Shown piece after piece: positions 26,126 to 36,917 of a stretch of 64,000 bases of DNA (the stretch's first letter is position 1; every line of letters begins with the position of its first letter). Under the pieces are notes generated by a model. The model was not told the origin of the DNA and searched no databases. It saw only the letters and a list, made by a program, of their open reading frames with translations. The stretch comes from Craterostigma plantagineum (Eukaryota; Streptophyta; Magnoliopsida; Lamiales; Linderniaceae). A program made the position numbers and the translations under genes. The stretch is taken from assembly GCA_027422505.1 (NCBI GenBank), contig JAPQWV010000660.1, positions 124,001-188,000 on the forward strand, written 5' to 3'.

Positions 26126-26640
26126 TTTGGTACTGTAATGACTACCAGTTTGGTACAGTAAGATATGCACATTTGGTACCGTATTATAAATAAATTTGGT
26201 ACTGTAATGAATGCCAGTTTGGTACAGTAATAGATGCAGTTTTGGTAACGTAATATATGTAAATTTGGTATTGTACTGACTGCTAGTTTGGTACCCTAAG
26301 CTATGCAAATTTAGCACCATAATATATGCCAGTTTGGTACAGTAAGATATGCGCATTTGGTACAGTAATATATGTAATTTTGTTACTGTAATATATGCCA
26401 GTTTGGTACCATAAGATATGCAAGTTTGGTACGGTAAGATGTGCATGTTTGGTACGGTCATATATGCCAGTTTGGTACCCTACGACCTGCATGTTTGGTA
26501 CCGTAACCTATGCCAGTTTGGTACCCTACGACCTGCATGTTTGGTACCGTAACCTATGCCAGTTTGCTAATGTACATTTGGTACGTTAATATACGCTGCC
26601 TTGGTACTGTAATATAGGTAATATAGGTACTCTAAGTGTA
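26126..26640. repeat. GGTAC minisatellite, about 20-24 bp units
   Basis: About twenty degenerate units with the core TTTGGTACxGTAATATATGCCAG follow one another at about 20-24 bp. Two longer units (AGTTTGGTACCCTACGACC plus CTGCATGTTTGGTACCG and its tail) are repeated almost perfectly near 26476-26560. Minus-strand ORFs through this array are repeat artefacts. Confidence 0.88.
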
Positions 26641-26759
26641 CGACATATGGTACTGTATCCTTTCAGAAGTAGGTACCGTATAAATTAAAGTAAAACTTTG
26701 AATTTAAGACTTGGCTATATTCCGTCAGAAACGAAGCCTTTCAGCATGTGTTGATGTGG

Positions 26760-26890
26760 ATAGAGGAGTAGACAATTTCTGACTTTTTTCAGTAATGATT
26801 GCACACTTTTCTGACGTTTTCAGTCATGAGTGGACAGATTTCTGACATTTTCTATGTCATGTTTGGACAGATTCTGACATCCGAGGTTTT
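26760..26890. repeat. Short tandem block with TTTCTGAC core
   Basis: Three to four degenerate units of about 40 bp carry GACAxxTTTCTGACxTTTT followed by xAGTxATGxxTG. It lies between two GGTAC arrays of the Mutator-like element. Confidence 0.6.
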
Positions 26891-27369
26891 AAATAATAAA
26901 AGACAGCTCATCTGACATGTCAGTTGGGTTTAATAAAATGTTTCATGTCATATGTAATTTTGGGTACTGCAACCGTGGCTGCGTTGGTACGCTTTAAACA
27001 AAACGATAGGTACCCCTACAAAGATATTTAAGGTACGGTGTCCCTTATATATATGATACGTCATACTAGGGTTAGTATTTTTCGGGGTCGATCGAATTAC
27101 GTTTTCATCTCGAACCACCGTAGACCAATAATATATAGTATTAACTACGTTTCAGATCAAATTCGGTGCATTACGCCCCGCACGCATGAAGTAAATCTTA
27201 GAATACCATGATTCATTATAGTATAAGGATACAAGCAAGAACACCTACAACATAATTTGAATAATGTGGTGAGTGGTACATCTGCGAATTCGGTGCATTA
27301 GGCTTTCACATTTTTTTTTTTCATTCCGATATTGTTAGGTATTGTCCAAATCACGCACGGCACCGCGAT

Positions 27370-28060
27370 TCGATTAGGAATGTATTTTTTTTATCGTATA
27401 ACAAATGGTACGATATACTTTCATAATTTGGTACTGTATATGTGCAATTATAGATACGATAAACCTGCACGTTATGATACTATATAGGTAAATGTTAAGG
27501 TACCTTCTGTAAATCACAAAGTACCTTACTGTACAACAGATAAGGTACTTCATGTGCGATATATAAGGTACGGTATATATTTACGTATTGGTACGATTAA
27601 CCTGCACTTAGGGTACGCTATATGTAAGCGATATGGTACGATAATATAAAAGACAAGGTACTCTATATCTTTTGTTATGGTACGCCATATATCAACATAA
27701 TGGTACAACATACAAGGTACTTCATATATTATGTTTATGGTACGATATATATACACCCAGTGGTACTATTAACCTGCATATTAAAGTACTCTGTGTAAAA
27801 GTTCTGGTACGGTAATATCAAAGACTATGTACTTCATATCTTCTGTTTATAGTACACCATATATGTACATAATGATACGATTAAGCTGCATTTGGTACTC
27901 CGTATGTAAAAGACGTGGTACGGTAATATACAAGACAAGGTTCTTCATATCTTCTGTTTTGGTACTGTATATTTGTACCTAATGGTACGATTAAGCTGCA
28001 TATTATGGTACTCTGTGTGTAAAAGAAAAGGTATGACAATATAAAAACCTATGGTACTGC
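27370..28060. repeat. Second GGTAC-rich array inside the Mutator-like element
   Basis: GGTAC or its one-base variants recur every 20-35 bp, with longer units such as ATGGTACGATTAAxCTGCATxTT and GGTACTTCATATCTTCTGTTT repeated several times. More diverged than the first array. Confidence 0.75.
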
Positions 28061-28509
28061 ATAATAGACGGACAGATTTACAGAACTACACAACAAGCGA
28101 ACAATACTGAGTCATGAACAAAATCCAAACAGTCTCAGAACGGTCTCATCCCAAACACAAAAGAAGTTAACCTACATAAACAAAGTCTCCAAACGGTCTC
28201 ACATCATATTCAAGTAACTTAACCAAACAGATCAAGCATACAATTGTGCTCGTCACGTAAAATGCAAGCAGCCATAGAAGTACGATACACTATAACGCTT
28301 TATCAATGCCACAATTCGAGCAAACGAATGTGACATCTTAAGCATATCTACAAAAAGTGAAACGGAGACCTTCTTATAGCTTCTTTTTTATCTGGGGTCA
28401 TCCTACCCTCCAAATGGCTTATGGTAGATCAAAACAGCGCAGGATGGAACCTTGAAGACAGCTCAGATCTGTTCCGTAGGCATTTCTGCAAAAAATCTAC
28501 TGTCAAAAA

Positions 28510-28830
28510 GAAGTACCATTTTATTCACACAAGGGGTACCAATTTGCCCAAACAGAGGTTACCAAAAGCAGTGATAATGTAGTACCAAAACAAATTGACC
28601 CCGTTCAAAAACCAGTTAACAAGCAGTACCATTTTATTCAAACAAGGGGTACCAATTTGCCCAAACTGAGAGTACCAAATGCAGTGATTATGTAGTACCA
28701 AAATAAATTGACCTCATTTGAAAAAACCAGTTAACAAGCAGTACCAATTTATTCACGCAAGGGGTACCACTTTGCCCAAACAGGGGGTACCAAATGCGGT
28801 GATAATGTAGTACCAAAACAAATTGACCCC
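28510..28830. repeat. Three tandem copies of a unit of about 115 bp
   Basis: Copies begin near 28511, 28624 and 28740 with GCAGTACCATTTTATTCA, or AAGTACC in the first. Each contains AAGGGGTACCAATTTGCCC, a TACCAAATGCAGTGAT-type segment and GTAGTACCAAAACAAATTGACC. Here the GGTAC core is in the opposite orientation (GTACC) to the left-hand arrays. Confidence 0.85.
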
Positions 28831-29442
28831 ACTAGAACAAATCAAATCAACCCATTCCAAAAAAACCCAAATCGGCAACTGTTAATTCACCCATCCGAAA
28901 ATACAAGCACAAAAAACCCCTAATCGAACAACAAATCGATGTTATTCCAAAAACACGCAGCCATTGTTACGAACATTAACCGAAAATGCTTAAACCCAAC
29001 TAATAATGGCAAAATCAAACTAGATACAAGCCTATTGAGGACGGGAATACTGCGACGAAATGCGACGACGTACGGTATTACTGCGAATGACTTACCTACC
29101 GATATCAGAAGGGGAAACCACGACGAACGAGTGGACAGACGACGTTGAATCTGAAGCAACAACGAACACGGCTCGATTTCTGGGATTAAATCTGAAATTT
29201 GGGTTTGGGAGAGTGAGAACTTTCTTTGTTTAGGAATGAATGAACGTGAATGAGAAAAAGGTAAAAGATGTAATAAAGTTGTTTTAGCAGGGGTAAATCC
29301 GTCAGTTAGGTACCTATCAGTAAAATAAAATTCAACTAGGTACCTAGATTAAAAATGAAGCTGACTAGGGACTGATATGTCTTATTTTTATTGATGTAGG
29401 TATTTAAGTGTTGAATCCCCAAAAATAATTCTGACCTTTACT

Positions 29443-30626
29443 CTTTTTACTTGTTATCTTTATCCACTAGTTTTAAATGAAATTTGTATTAACAGGGACA
29501 AACTTTGAGCCCAACGACCCAATAATAAATTTTTATTTTGCAGCCAATAATAGCCATCCTAGGGCTTTTCCTTGCTACTATATAAAGCATTTGCCCTTTT
29601 TGCATCGTTTCGTTCCTCTGTCTCGCAGCGACGCACACACTTCACCCAGTGATCGAAAAACGCAGCTGGCTCATCGATCCAAAATGAAGCTCATTCTATT
29701 AATGTTGAGCAAACGCAGCTGGCTCATCGATCCAAATTGAAGATCATTCTATTAATGCTGAGCATTCGATATTGGCAATGTTGGGTAACATTCTAGTCAA
29801 CATTTGTTGGCCGAGAATGTTCCCTATCTCAGTTTTATCTTTCATATCTAAAACGTATTTTATTGATGACGTGGCATTTTCTAGTGATTTTTAGGATATG
29901 GATAAGTGCTGGAATGAATCAAACTGTGTGGAAAGAGCGTGGATAAATTGGAACAAAAATGGGAATGAAGCATACTAGAAATAGGAGGCTTGTAGCTCGA
30001 GTGAAGACCGAGCTATTGGAGCTGACCAAATCGAGTCATAACGGTATCTAACAGACTTAGTGGAGGTTAGTAGACGTTGTCAAGTCGTTGTGAGAAGTCC
30101 TCTAGAAGTCTAGACATATACATAGCGAAGAACTTTTACCGTTTGAACACAACGAGGAAAACGAGATTATAAGAGCGAGTTTGAGCGAGCACTACTTTTT
30201 ACGAGAGTTACCTTTTTAGCCTAGCTTTTCAAAGGTCGAAAGACTGTGTTTGCATAATCATTTGATTCGTAGTTTTGCTAGGTTTGGTTTAACTATCCTT
30301 TCTGATAGTTTTTGTAATCCATCTTTATAGTGGAGTTTGCGCCTGCTACAGAAAATTACTTCACGTGTTCGTTTCGTTTCGTCACAAAGTTATTATCATT
30401 TCCGCTGTGCGTTTGAAAGTAAGATTGAGTGTTAGCCGAACATGTCATCCAACATCAGTTTACTACTTAGTGTTTTTACATTCATTTCGAGACCGCCCCA
30501 CTTCACATTCTATCTTCAGAAACGATGGATATCCCTGATGGGTCACTGTGAAGGTCAAGGCTAAGGTGATCGAAGTCGAGGTCCACGTGGCAAGCTCACT
30601 CGCGACTTCAAGCATTTGAGCCTCGA
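29443..30626 (+). pseudogene. RPL9: RPL9 (uL6) pseudogene, tandem copy split by an LTR
   Basis: 29443-29707 is a close copy of the promoter, leader and first codons of the intact RPL9 at 34371-34640, including the TATA region and the CTCGCAGCGA...CACTTCACCCAGTGAT leader. A local duplication of about 50 bp follows (to 29762). After an inserted LTR, coding homology resumes at 30506 (CATTCTATCTTCAG) and continues to 30626. It has lost bases at GATGAGGTCACC (now GATGGGTCACT) and at GTCGAGGGTCCA. The rest of RPL9 is missing. It cannot encode L9; the copied promoter may still be active. Confidence 0.88.
29779..30454 (+). mobile_element. Solo LTR-like insertion inside the RPL9 pseudogene
   Basis: 676 bp beginning TGTTGGGTAACATT and ending GTCATCCAACA, so the termini are TGTTGG...CCAACA. 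The 3' third (TTTGTAATCCATC, GCGCCTGCTACAGAAAATTAC and TTCATTTCC-like motifs) has the look of a Copia R/U5 region. The 5-bp flanks (GGCAA and TCAGT) do not match, so either the ends are slightly off or the site was rearranged. No internal retrotransposon genes remain. Confidence 0.6.
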
Positions 30627-30696
30627 ATGGGGACACATAAAGTGAGAAGAATCTTGGTGATATGTGTATGTTCTCTTCGACCATATGAAATGATAG

Positions 30697-31811
30697 GTGG
30701 AGCATCCTGTAACTGAGATGATATCCTCGGTTGACCTAATTGAAGAGCAGATTCGTGTAGTTAAAGGAGAGAAGCTTCGTTACACACATGTAATATTTCA
30801 ATGGAATCTTTTTTTGTAAATGAAAAATTTGTTGTGAATCTCTGTGATATATTATGATCTATGAATGTTTTTTGGTGTGTAGGATGAAATAAAGCTCAGC
30901 GGGCATTCGACTGAGTGTCGTATCAACGCAGAGATGCTTTCAAGAAGCTTTCAAGAATTTCAGCCCTGGGCCAGGTGATGTCTTCAGTTAGAGTTCTTAA
31001 ATATTACATATGAAATTGAATCAACTACGATTCGAAGCAATGAATTTTTTTTTTTTTTTTCTAATAGGGCGAATCACTTCTTACCTTCCTCCCGGTGGGC
31101 CCTCTGTAAGAATGGATAGCCATGTATATCCCGATTATGTGGTTCCACCGAGCTACGATTCGCTTCTTGGAAAGGTTTAGGAAGCTAAATTGTTTCATGT
31201 TAATCTGATTTGATTGATCACGTGTATGAGGTATTTCGATTAATATACTTTTTTTTCAGCTTATCGGATGGGCTCCAACAAGAGAAAGGGCAATCCAACG
31301 CATGAAGAGGGCTCTTGATGACACCATAATCACACGTAAACTATTGCTCTTCATTTTTCGACGAATCTTCTGAGATAATTTTCATTAATCGATCACTAAC
31401 TGCTCCGTTGCTGCAACTTAATGGTTAGGTGTTCCAACTACGATAGACTACCATAAGCTTATCCTCGATGTTGAGGTACAGATATCACAACCTAACTGTA
31501 ATGACTCAATCATGTAATATGCATCTTCAGAAATTTATAAAAAAAAAATGCTTTTTGTTTTCTAATTCTAATTTGGCCGCAGAAGAATGGGAAGGCTGAC
31601 ACCGCGTTTATACCAAAACATGAAGACGAACTCGCCGCTGTAAGAACATTCTTCTATTCGAACTCTTTCTAGAAGGTACAAGTATGTATTAAGAAAGTCT
31701 TCTATATTATCTGCTGTCATAAGAACTCATTTCTCTTTCTTTTTTTCCTTTTTTAAATTGCGGCCTGCTTCAGCTGAATCTCCGAAGCAGCTGACTAACG
31801 CCTCCGCGTAA
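30697..31811 (+). pseudogene. CAC2: 3' half of plastid acetyl-CoA carboxylase biotin carboxylase, decayed
   Basis: Exon-like blocks with intact splice sites (30697-30789, 30883-30974, 31068-31174, 31260-31335, 31429-31475, 31583-31639, then from 31774) translate in pieces as [107 protein letters not shown], and KNGKADTAFIPKHEDELAA. This is the C-terminal part of biotin carboxylase. The first half is absent. Within exon 2 an 11-bp duplication (GCTTTCAAGAA twice) and a lost G break the frame. Introns are retained, so it is a DNA-level fragment, not a retrocopy. Confidence 0.88.
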
Positions 31812-33346
31812 GACTTTTGTCGAATTGATAGATCGATCAATAAGCTTTGCAGCGAAAAAAAACTTCAATATTTGCTTGTTTTTGATGTTTTCTATGGCCG
31901 ACTTTGTTCTTGAGATCTCTCTTCTATGTTTGATGTTGGAATGCCTTGAGTTGTATGGATCTTTTTGCGTTATTGATATATTATATATGAAAGGAATGTT
32001 GAAGATGAGATATGCTATAAATCATATAGTATTATAATTGGTTTTTTTTTTTTGGACTGTTATGTTACTATTTTTCATGATGTATAATCGGGATGGAATT
32101 AGAGGCGTACTTATAGATTAGGTTATGACCATTCAATAGTACATAAACTCCATCAATCCCTTCCACGAGACTTGATTACGATCCATAAAAAAATAAATAA
32201 GTTAATTGCTTATCAAATGCCCGTAATTATCTAAATAATTTTCTGAAGCACACAATATCTATGTGTATACATAAATTTTTAATTTTCTAACTTTTCGAAG
32301 GTTCAACCGAGTTTTGAGCTCTATTGTGTGAAGGGGTTGAGTTCATGTGGCATTGATGAGCACTTGTGCTGCTGTAGCAGTTTTTTCACGTGAAAATTGT
32401 AATTTGTTTCTTCACCTTCACATGAACGCTCAGATCTATAAATTAGCATACTATGCAGTAAGGCAAAACAAACATCAATTGCTTTGGCTTCTTCATATGT
32501 ACAGAATTAATTCATTGCAGAAAATGATTCATGGGATATTGTGGATTCAAGAAATATTGGCATATTCATGTTGGATTGTCTACCTTTTTACTTCGTCCAT
32601 TCGCTCTTGTCATGAATTTAAAAGCCGGAAATATGAAATATATGTCTTTTCTTTGGCAATTCAATGAACGAGTTGGTCTCTACTGTAAATGGGATGGTCA
32701 TTTTCTATCCGTGAGTTTTGCAGCCTTCTTCTTCCGGTAATTTTTCATTTCTTAATTTTGATTGGTTTTCAGTCAATACCGAAATGCCAACGAGCTATGT
32801 AATTAAGCACGGAATGTCATAATGCTACCAATTATGTATCGAAGAAGTTCACTGATCAGATTGCGCATGTACTAAATATCCGACTGCATAAGCATGCAAA
32901 GGAATTAGATTCTCGTGCAATTAGATCCCTAAAATTTCTTGAACAGTTAGGGTTAGAAACTATGAGTTTTTCTTGTACTTGATTTCGAGCTTGATGGCAT
33001 TTTGATATCGGTTGAAGATCGAATCAATGTCAATCCAAATCTCACACTATTTGCCTTTTCCTTCGGCCTTTAGTTTAGTAATCATTTCAAAATTTTTTCA
33101 AGTATTACTCACTAATATGGATGAGAATGTGGATAATTTTTGCACGCCCACCTTCAAAGCCATCTTACAATAAAAAATTCTGATATTACACGACAACATG
33201 CTACTGAATAAACAACTAATCAACCATCCAACTAATATTGAATGTATTTCTACCTGTTTCTAAAAGCACCAATCTTAATATGATTGAAGCATTAAATTTT
33301 CCAACTTCTTTTGGGGATCTTGAAAACGAGCAATTATTACATATCA
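31812..33346. other. Intergenic stretch without recognisable genes
   Basis: AT-rich sequence with several T-runs. The short ORFs here have no family features. I see no structured repeat or RNA gene. Confidence 0.5.
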
Positions 33347-34141
33347 AGAATTTTCCATAAAAGTCCAAGATATAAAAGTGAGAGACTGATGCAGCATCCT
33401 CTCTCTAGGGTTTCTCGAAATCTCTCCCGCAAGCCGCCACAAAAAAAAAAAAAAAAAAAAAATTCTCCCACATCCTGCATTAATGGAGGTGGGGGAGATC
33501 TTTGTTTTCCTTCTCTTCATTTTTAGTTTTTCTTTCTATTTTCTCGTTTTTCTTTCATTAAGGCGAGACAAGCTCCACCTTTGCTCGGCCAATCTCTGCC
33601 AGTCACGTCAGCTTCCGCCGGTCGCGCCCTCCTTCACCTCCACCGCCACCACCGTCTACGGCTCAGGGTGGGGTGCTAGACCACCCACCTCCTCGCCACG
33701 CCTCCTCTGCGCCTCGATCTACCGGCCCACCGCCTCACCTCAGGTCCTGTTGGGGCGACCCACGGTCTGCAACCGTCTCTACCTCCTGTACGTCCGCCGG
33801 CCACCCTATCTTCCGCTCGGCCCTTTTGGGTCGTGGCGTTTTCTCCCCAGGGGAGTTCTTCTTTTTGGAGTTTTCTCCCCTTTGTAAGAGTTTTTCTCCC
33901 CTCACGGGAGCCTCCTCCCCTCGTGAGAGTGTATTTCCTCCCCTAGTGGGAGTGTCCCCTCAGGGTTTCTTTTTTCTTTTTTGATTTGTGAACGGACATT
34001 TGTGCTATCACCGGTCTTGTCTTTACGCAATATAAATAGTCAAATTTGCTGTATTTTTTTTTATTGTTGCTCTATTGTAATTTTGTGTCCATTTGGATGA
34101 ATGAAATGAAATCCAAAGTTAAAAATAGAATTTTCCATAAA
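33347..34141 (+). mobile_element. LINE/SINE-like retroposon with 15-bp target duplication
   Basis: AGAATTTTCCATAAA occurs at 33347-33361 and at 34127-34141, bracketing about 765 bp. The insert starts near AGTCCAAGATATAAAAGTGAGAG. It contains CTCTCTAGGGTTTCTCG, an A22 tract (33441-33462), a C/T-rich region of degenerate CTCCCCxxxxGGGAGT units at 33840-33960, and a 3' end GAATGAAATGAAATCC followed by a short A-rich tail. Long, variable-length duplications and this 3' end fit target-primed insertion. No reverse transcriptase is present, so it is a 5'-truncated LINE or a retroposed transcript. Confidence 0.75.
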
Positions 34142-34370
34142 GAAGAACGAAAACAAAAAGCGAAACTCATGGGCATAACACGGACCTTGGATTTAGCCAC
34201 GCATGTCATGATCAACGTCTTCCCTCGTCTTCGTCCTAAGTGTGATACGAGCAGGTACCAATGTGCGAAAAATTTATTGTGACATGTATCTGCATATAAA
34301 AAAAATACTGACATGGTACGGACTTGCTAATTTTTATATTAATGTGTATTTTTTATGTAAAATCCCTTAC

Positions 34371-34611
34371 TTTTTTACTTGTTATCATTATCCACTAATT
34401 TTAAATAAAATTTGTATTAACAGGGACAAACTTTGAGCCCAGCGACCCAATAATAAATTTTGCTTTGCAGCCCAATAATAGTCAATCCTAGGGCTTTTCC
34501 TTGCTACTATATAATGCATTTGCCCTTGTGTATCGTTTCGTTAGACTGTCTCGCAGCGAGGCACACACTTCACCCAGTGATCCAAAAAACGTAGCAGCAC
34601 ATCGATCCAAA
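34371..34611 (+). promoter_or_regulatory. RPL9 promoter and leader
   Basis: This segment is duplicated at 29443-29680. It holds GAGCCCAGCGACCCAAT and CAGCCCAATAAT (site II-like), CCTAGGGCTTTTCC, and a TATA box ACTATATAATG near 34505-34515. Confidence 0.65.
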
Positions 34612-35711
34612 ATGAAGACCATTCTATCTTCAGACACGATGGATATCCCTGATGAGGTCACCGTGAAGGTTAAGGCTAAGGTGATCGAAGTCGAGGGTCC
34701 ACGTGGCAAGCTCACTCGCGACTTCAAGCATCTGAGCCTCGATTTCCAGCTCATCAAGGACGAGGCCACGGGGAAGAAGAAGCTCAAGGTCGACGCCTGG
34801 TTCGGTAAGAGGAAGACGACGGCTGCTATTCGTACGGCTTTGAGCCACGTGGCTAATCTCATCAACGGAGTCACCAAGGGGTACCGATACAAGATGCGGT
34901 TCGTGTACGCCCACTTTCCGATCAACGCTTCGATTGGCAACAATGGGACCTCCATTGAGATCCGAAACTTCTTGGGAGAGAAGAGGGTATGTTTTCGATT
35001 TACTCTTACTAAAGATGGGATTTTTCTTTGTATTTAGTATTGCTTTGGGGTGATAGATGGCGATCGACGTGTTGGATATAGTGGTTTTGACTGCCACTGC
35101 TCAAGTCAGTTCAGAATGAGAGTGAAATGTTATTATCTTTTCAACTCCGATTCTGAACTCAACTTGAGCAGTACCACGTATATCCAAACAGACAAAACCA
35201 CTATGTTAACACTGTCAATCACCGGCTATTACCACCTAAGCAATACAAAATACAAAGAAAAATCCCATCTTTAGTAAGAGTAAATCAGAAACGGCTATCA
35301 ATCACCGTTTTACTGTATGGTCGGAGTTCTCTTTATATCTATCCTCGTTGCAATTTACATTAGCACTAAGTAATCTCTTCCTCTGTTATCAATATCAGGT
35401 GAGGAAAGTGGACATGCTTGAAGGGGTTTCAGTTGTGCGATCCGAGAAGGTTAAAGACGAGCTGGTTTTGGATGGTAATGATATTGAGCTTGTGTCTAGA
35501 TCAGCTGCCTTGATTAACCAGGTAATAAATTGCATCCCTTTTCTTTCTCAGCTTGGAATTGTTGTTTACACCATCGGCCTTGCGTGATGAATAATTTGTT
35601 TATGTTTTTTGTTTTTGACAGAAATGTCATGTGAAGAACAAGGACATAAGGAAGTTCCTTGATGGTATCTACGTCAGTGAGAAGGGAAACATTGTGGAAG
35701 AAGCCTCCTAA
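34612..35711 (+). CDS. RPL9: 60S ribosomal protein L9 (uL6)
   Basis: Three exons (34612-34986, 35399-35521, 35622-35711) total 588 nt, 195 residues. It begins [34 protein letters not shown]. The rRNA-contacting loop [20 protein letters not shown] and the C-terminal [25 protein letters not shown] are typical of L9. It is a structural protein of the large cytosolic subunit. The reading frame is intact, in contrast to the upstream copy. Intron 1 (412 bp) contains an imperfect inverted repeat around GATATAGTGGTTTTGACTG and its complement near 35178-35205. Confidence 0.97.
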
Positions 35712-36917
35712 GCTTTAGGCTTATATGATCGTTGAACCACCGTTTTCTGTGTTTTTTCAGTCTCTGTTTTCTCGGTACTCAGTTTCCTTGACGGATTTGC
35801 TGCTGTTTTTATTTTATTTTGTTTTGGTACAACTTCCTTATATTTATACTCTGTCTTCTTTGGTTGAGTCCTATAATCAGAATCTTGTTTCAATACGTGC
35901 AAATTGCTCCATTGATCTGTTGAATAAACGAGCTATGGCAATCAACCCGTCCTCAATTTCACTTAAAGTTGTGGATCTCTGTTGAAGGAGATGAGTTTCA
36001 AGGCTATTACCATAGAATACTATTACGAAGTTGACGGACGAACTGATTGAATAGTAATTAGTATTCACCAGGCAGAATAATACGCTGATCGGATTCTTGG
36101 GCGGCTAGCTTGTTCTGTAATTGTTTTTTCGAAAAGATTCATTACCTCAACTAATTATCCATTTGATTTGTTTTTAGAGGCGGCCTTATCTTCTTGACAA
36201 GCAAAACCCGACATATTTTCAAGATCGTTCTTGCCTTGTGGGTCTGAGACGACATAGTCAAAGCTTAATTAACTGCTAATATCTTTGGTCATTATCATGG
36301 TCAGAAGCATGGATCTTTAATATAACAGTAGTATGATTAACTTGAAGGAGACGAATCATCTATCAAGAAAGAAAAAGAACAAGTGCATTTATTGTTAATG
36401 AAGAATTTTCCTTCCATTGAGGACATTTCACATATCATACTCAAATAAAAGCTAATTAGCTAACCCTAAAAAATATCCAAAAGAGAAATTCTATTTTCAC
36501 TTTTATTTTTTACTTTTCCGATAATCCTATTTTCACCTTTATCCTTGAAATATATGATTTTTCGCAGCAGGCAATTATCGAAGTCAATCAATCCCTCGAA
36601 ATGGTTGAAAGTCAATGCTGTGATAGGGAATCTTCCCAATACGTTTGTCTTCTTACGGCAGCAAACCGTTTTAGGACTAAAGCCAAAAAATATCTCTATC
36701 GCTTCCATTTGTCATTACATTGCATGTCTACCTTCGTCACAATTCTATCTTATTTTTCAGATTTCCAACAAAAGTTTCCAATTTTATTTTCAAACGCTCC
36801 CCCTTAAATAGAGTTCACTCCCACACAGATTCACATAGCCGTCACAAAAAACTACCCAGTTCATTCAACCAAGAAAGTTACCATTTTTCTTTACCTGCTT
36901 CTTCGAAGAACCAAAAT
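35712..36917. other. Intergenic spacer and UNC93-like promoter
   Basis: This stretch contains the RPL9 3' UTR followed by AT-rich DNA and the leader of the next gene. The ORFs near 36545-36811 lack recognisable features. No RNA gene seen. Confidence 0.5.

Larger units (their letters stand above)
24983..29420 (+). mobile_element. Mutator-like element (MULE) with long degenerate TIRs and 9-bp target duplication
   Basis: The flanks are AAAAATAAT at 24974-24982 and at 29421-29429, the 9-bp length of Mutator insertions. The left end (CGAAAATTTACACATAAATACC) and the reverse complement of the right end (GGGGATTCAACACTTAAATACC) align over their length. Similarity continues inward for about 140 bp, including two TAGGTACC blocks and a GTTGAAT segment in the same order. 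Inside each TIR is a leader-like exon with a good donor pointing inward: left, ...TTTTATCAG|GTAAGTTT near 25297; right, on the minus strand, ...TCGGTAG|GTAAGT near 29095. The interior is mostly tandem repeats, with only a short remnant of coding sequence. The duplication is A-rich, but together with the TIR it is convincing. Confidence 0.85.

Noticed and set aside
26093..26492. Overlapping minus-strand ORFs encoding repeating peptides (LLYQTGIHYSTKF-like)
   Set aside because: The open frames are a by-product of a tandem DNA repeat whose unit is often a multiple of three; no start context, splice signals or family match.
26126..28830. Repeat arrays that could be mistaken for CRISPR
   Set aside because: The units are contiguous and degenerate with no unique spacers, the genome is a plant, and the arrays lie within a transposon.
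33483..33984. ORFs of 103-134 codons in the retroposon
   Set aside because: Pro/Ser-rich translation of GC-rich low-complexity DNA and CTCCCC repeats; no conserved domain visible.
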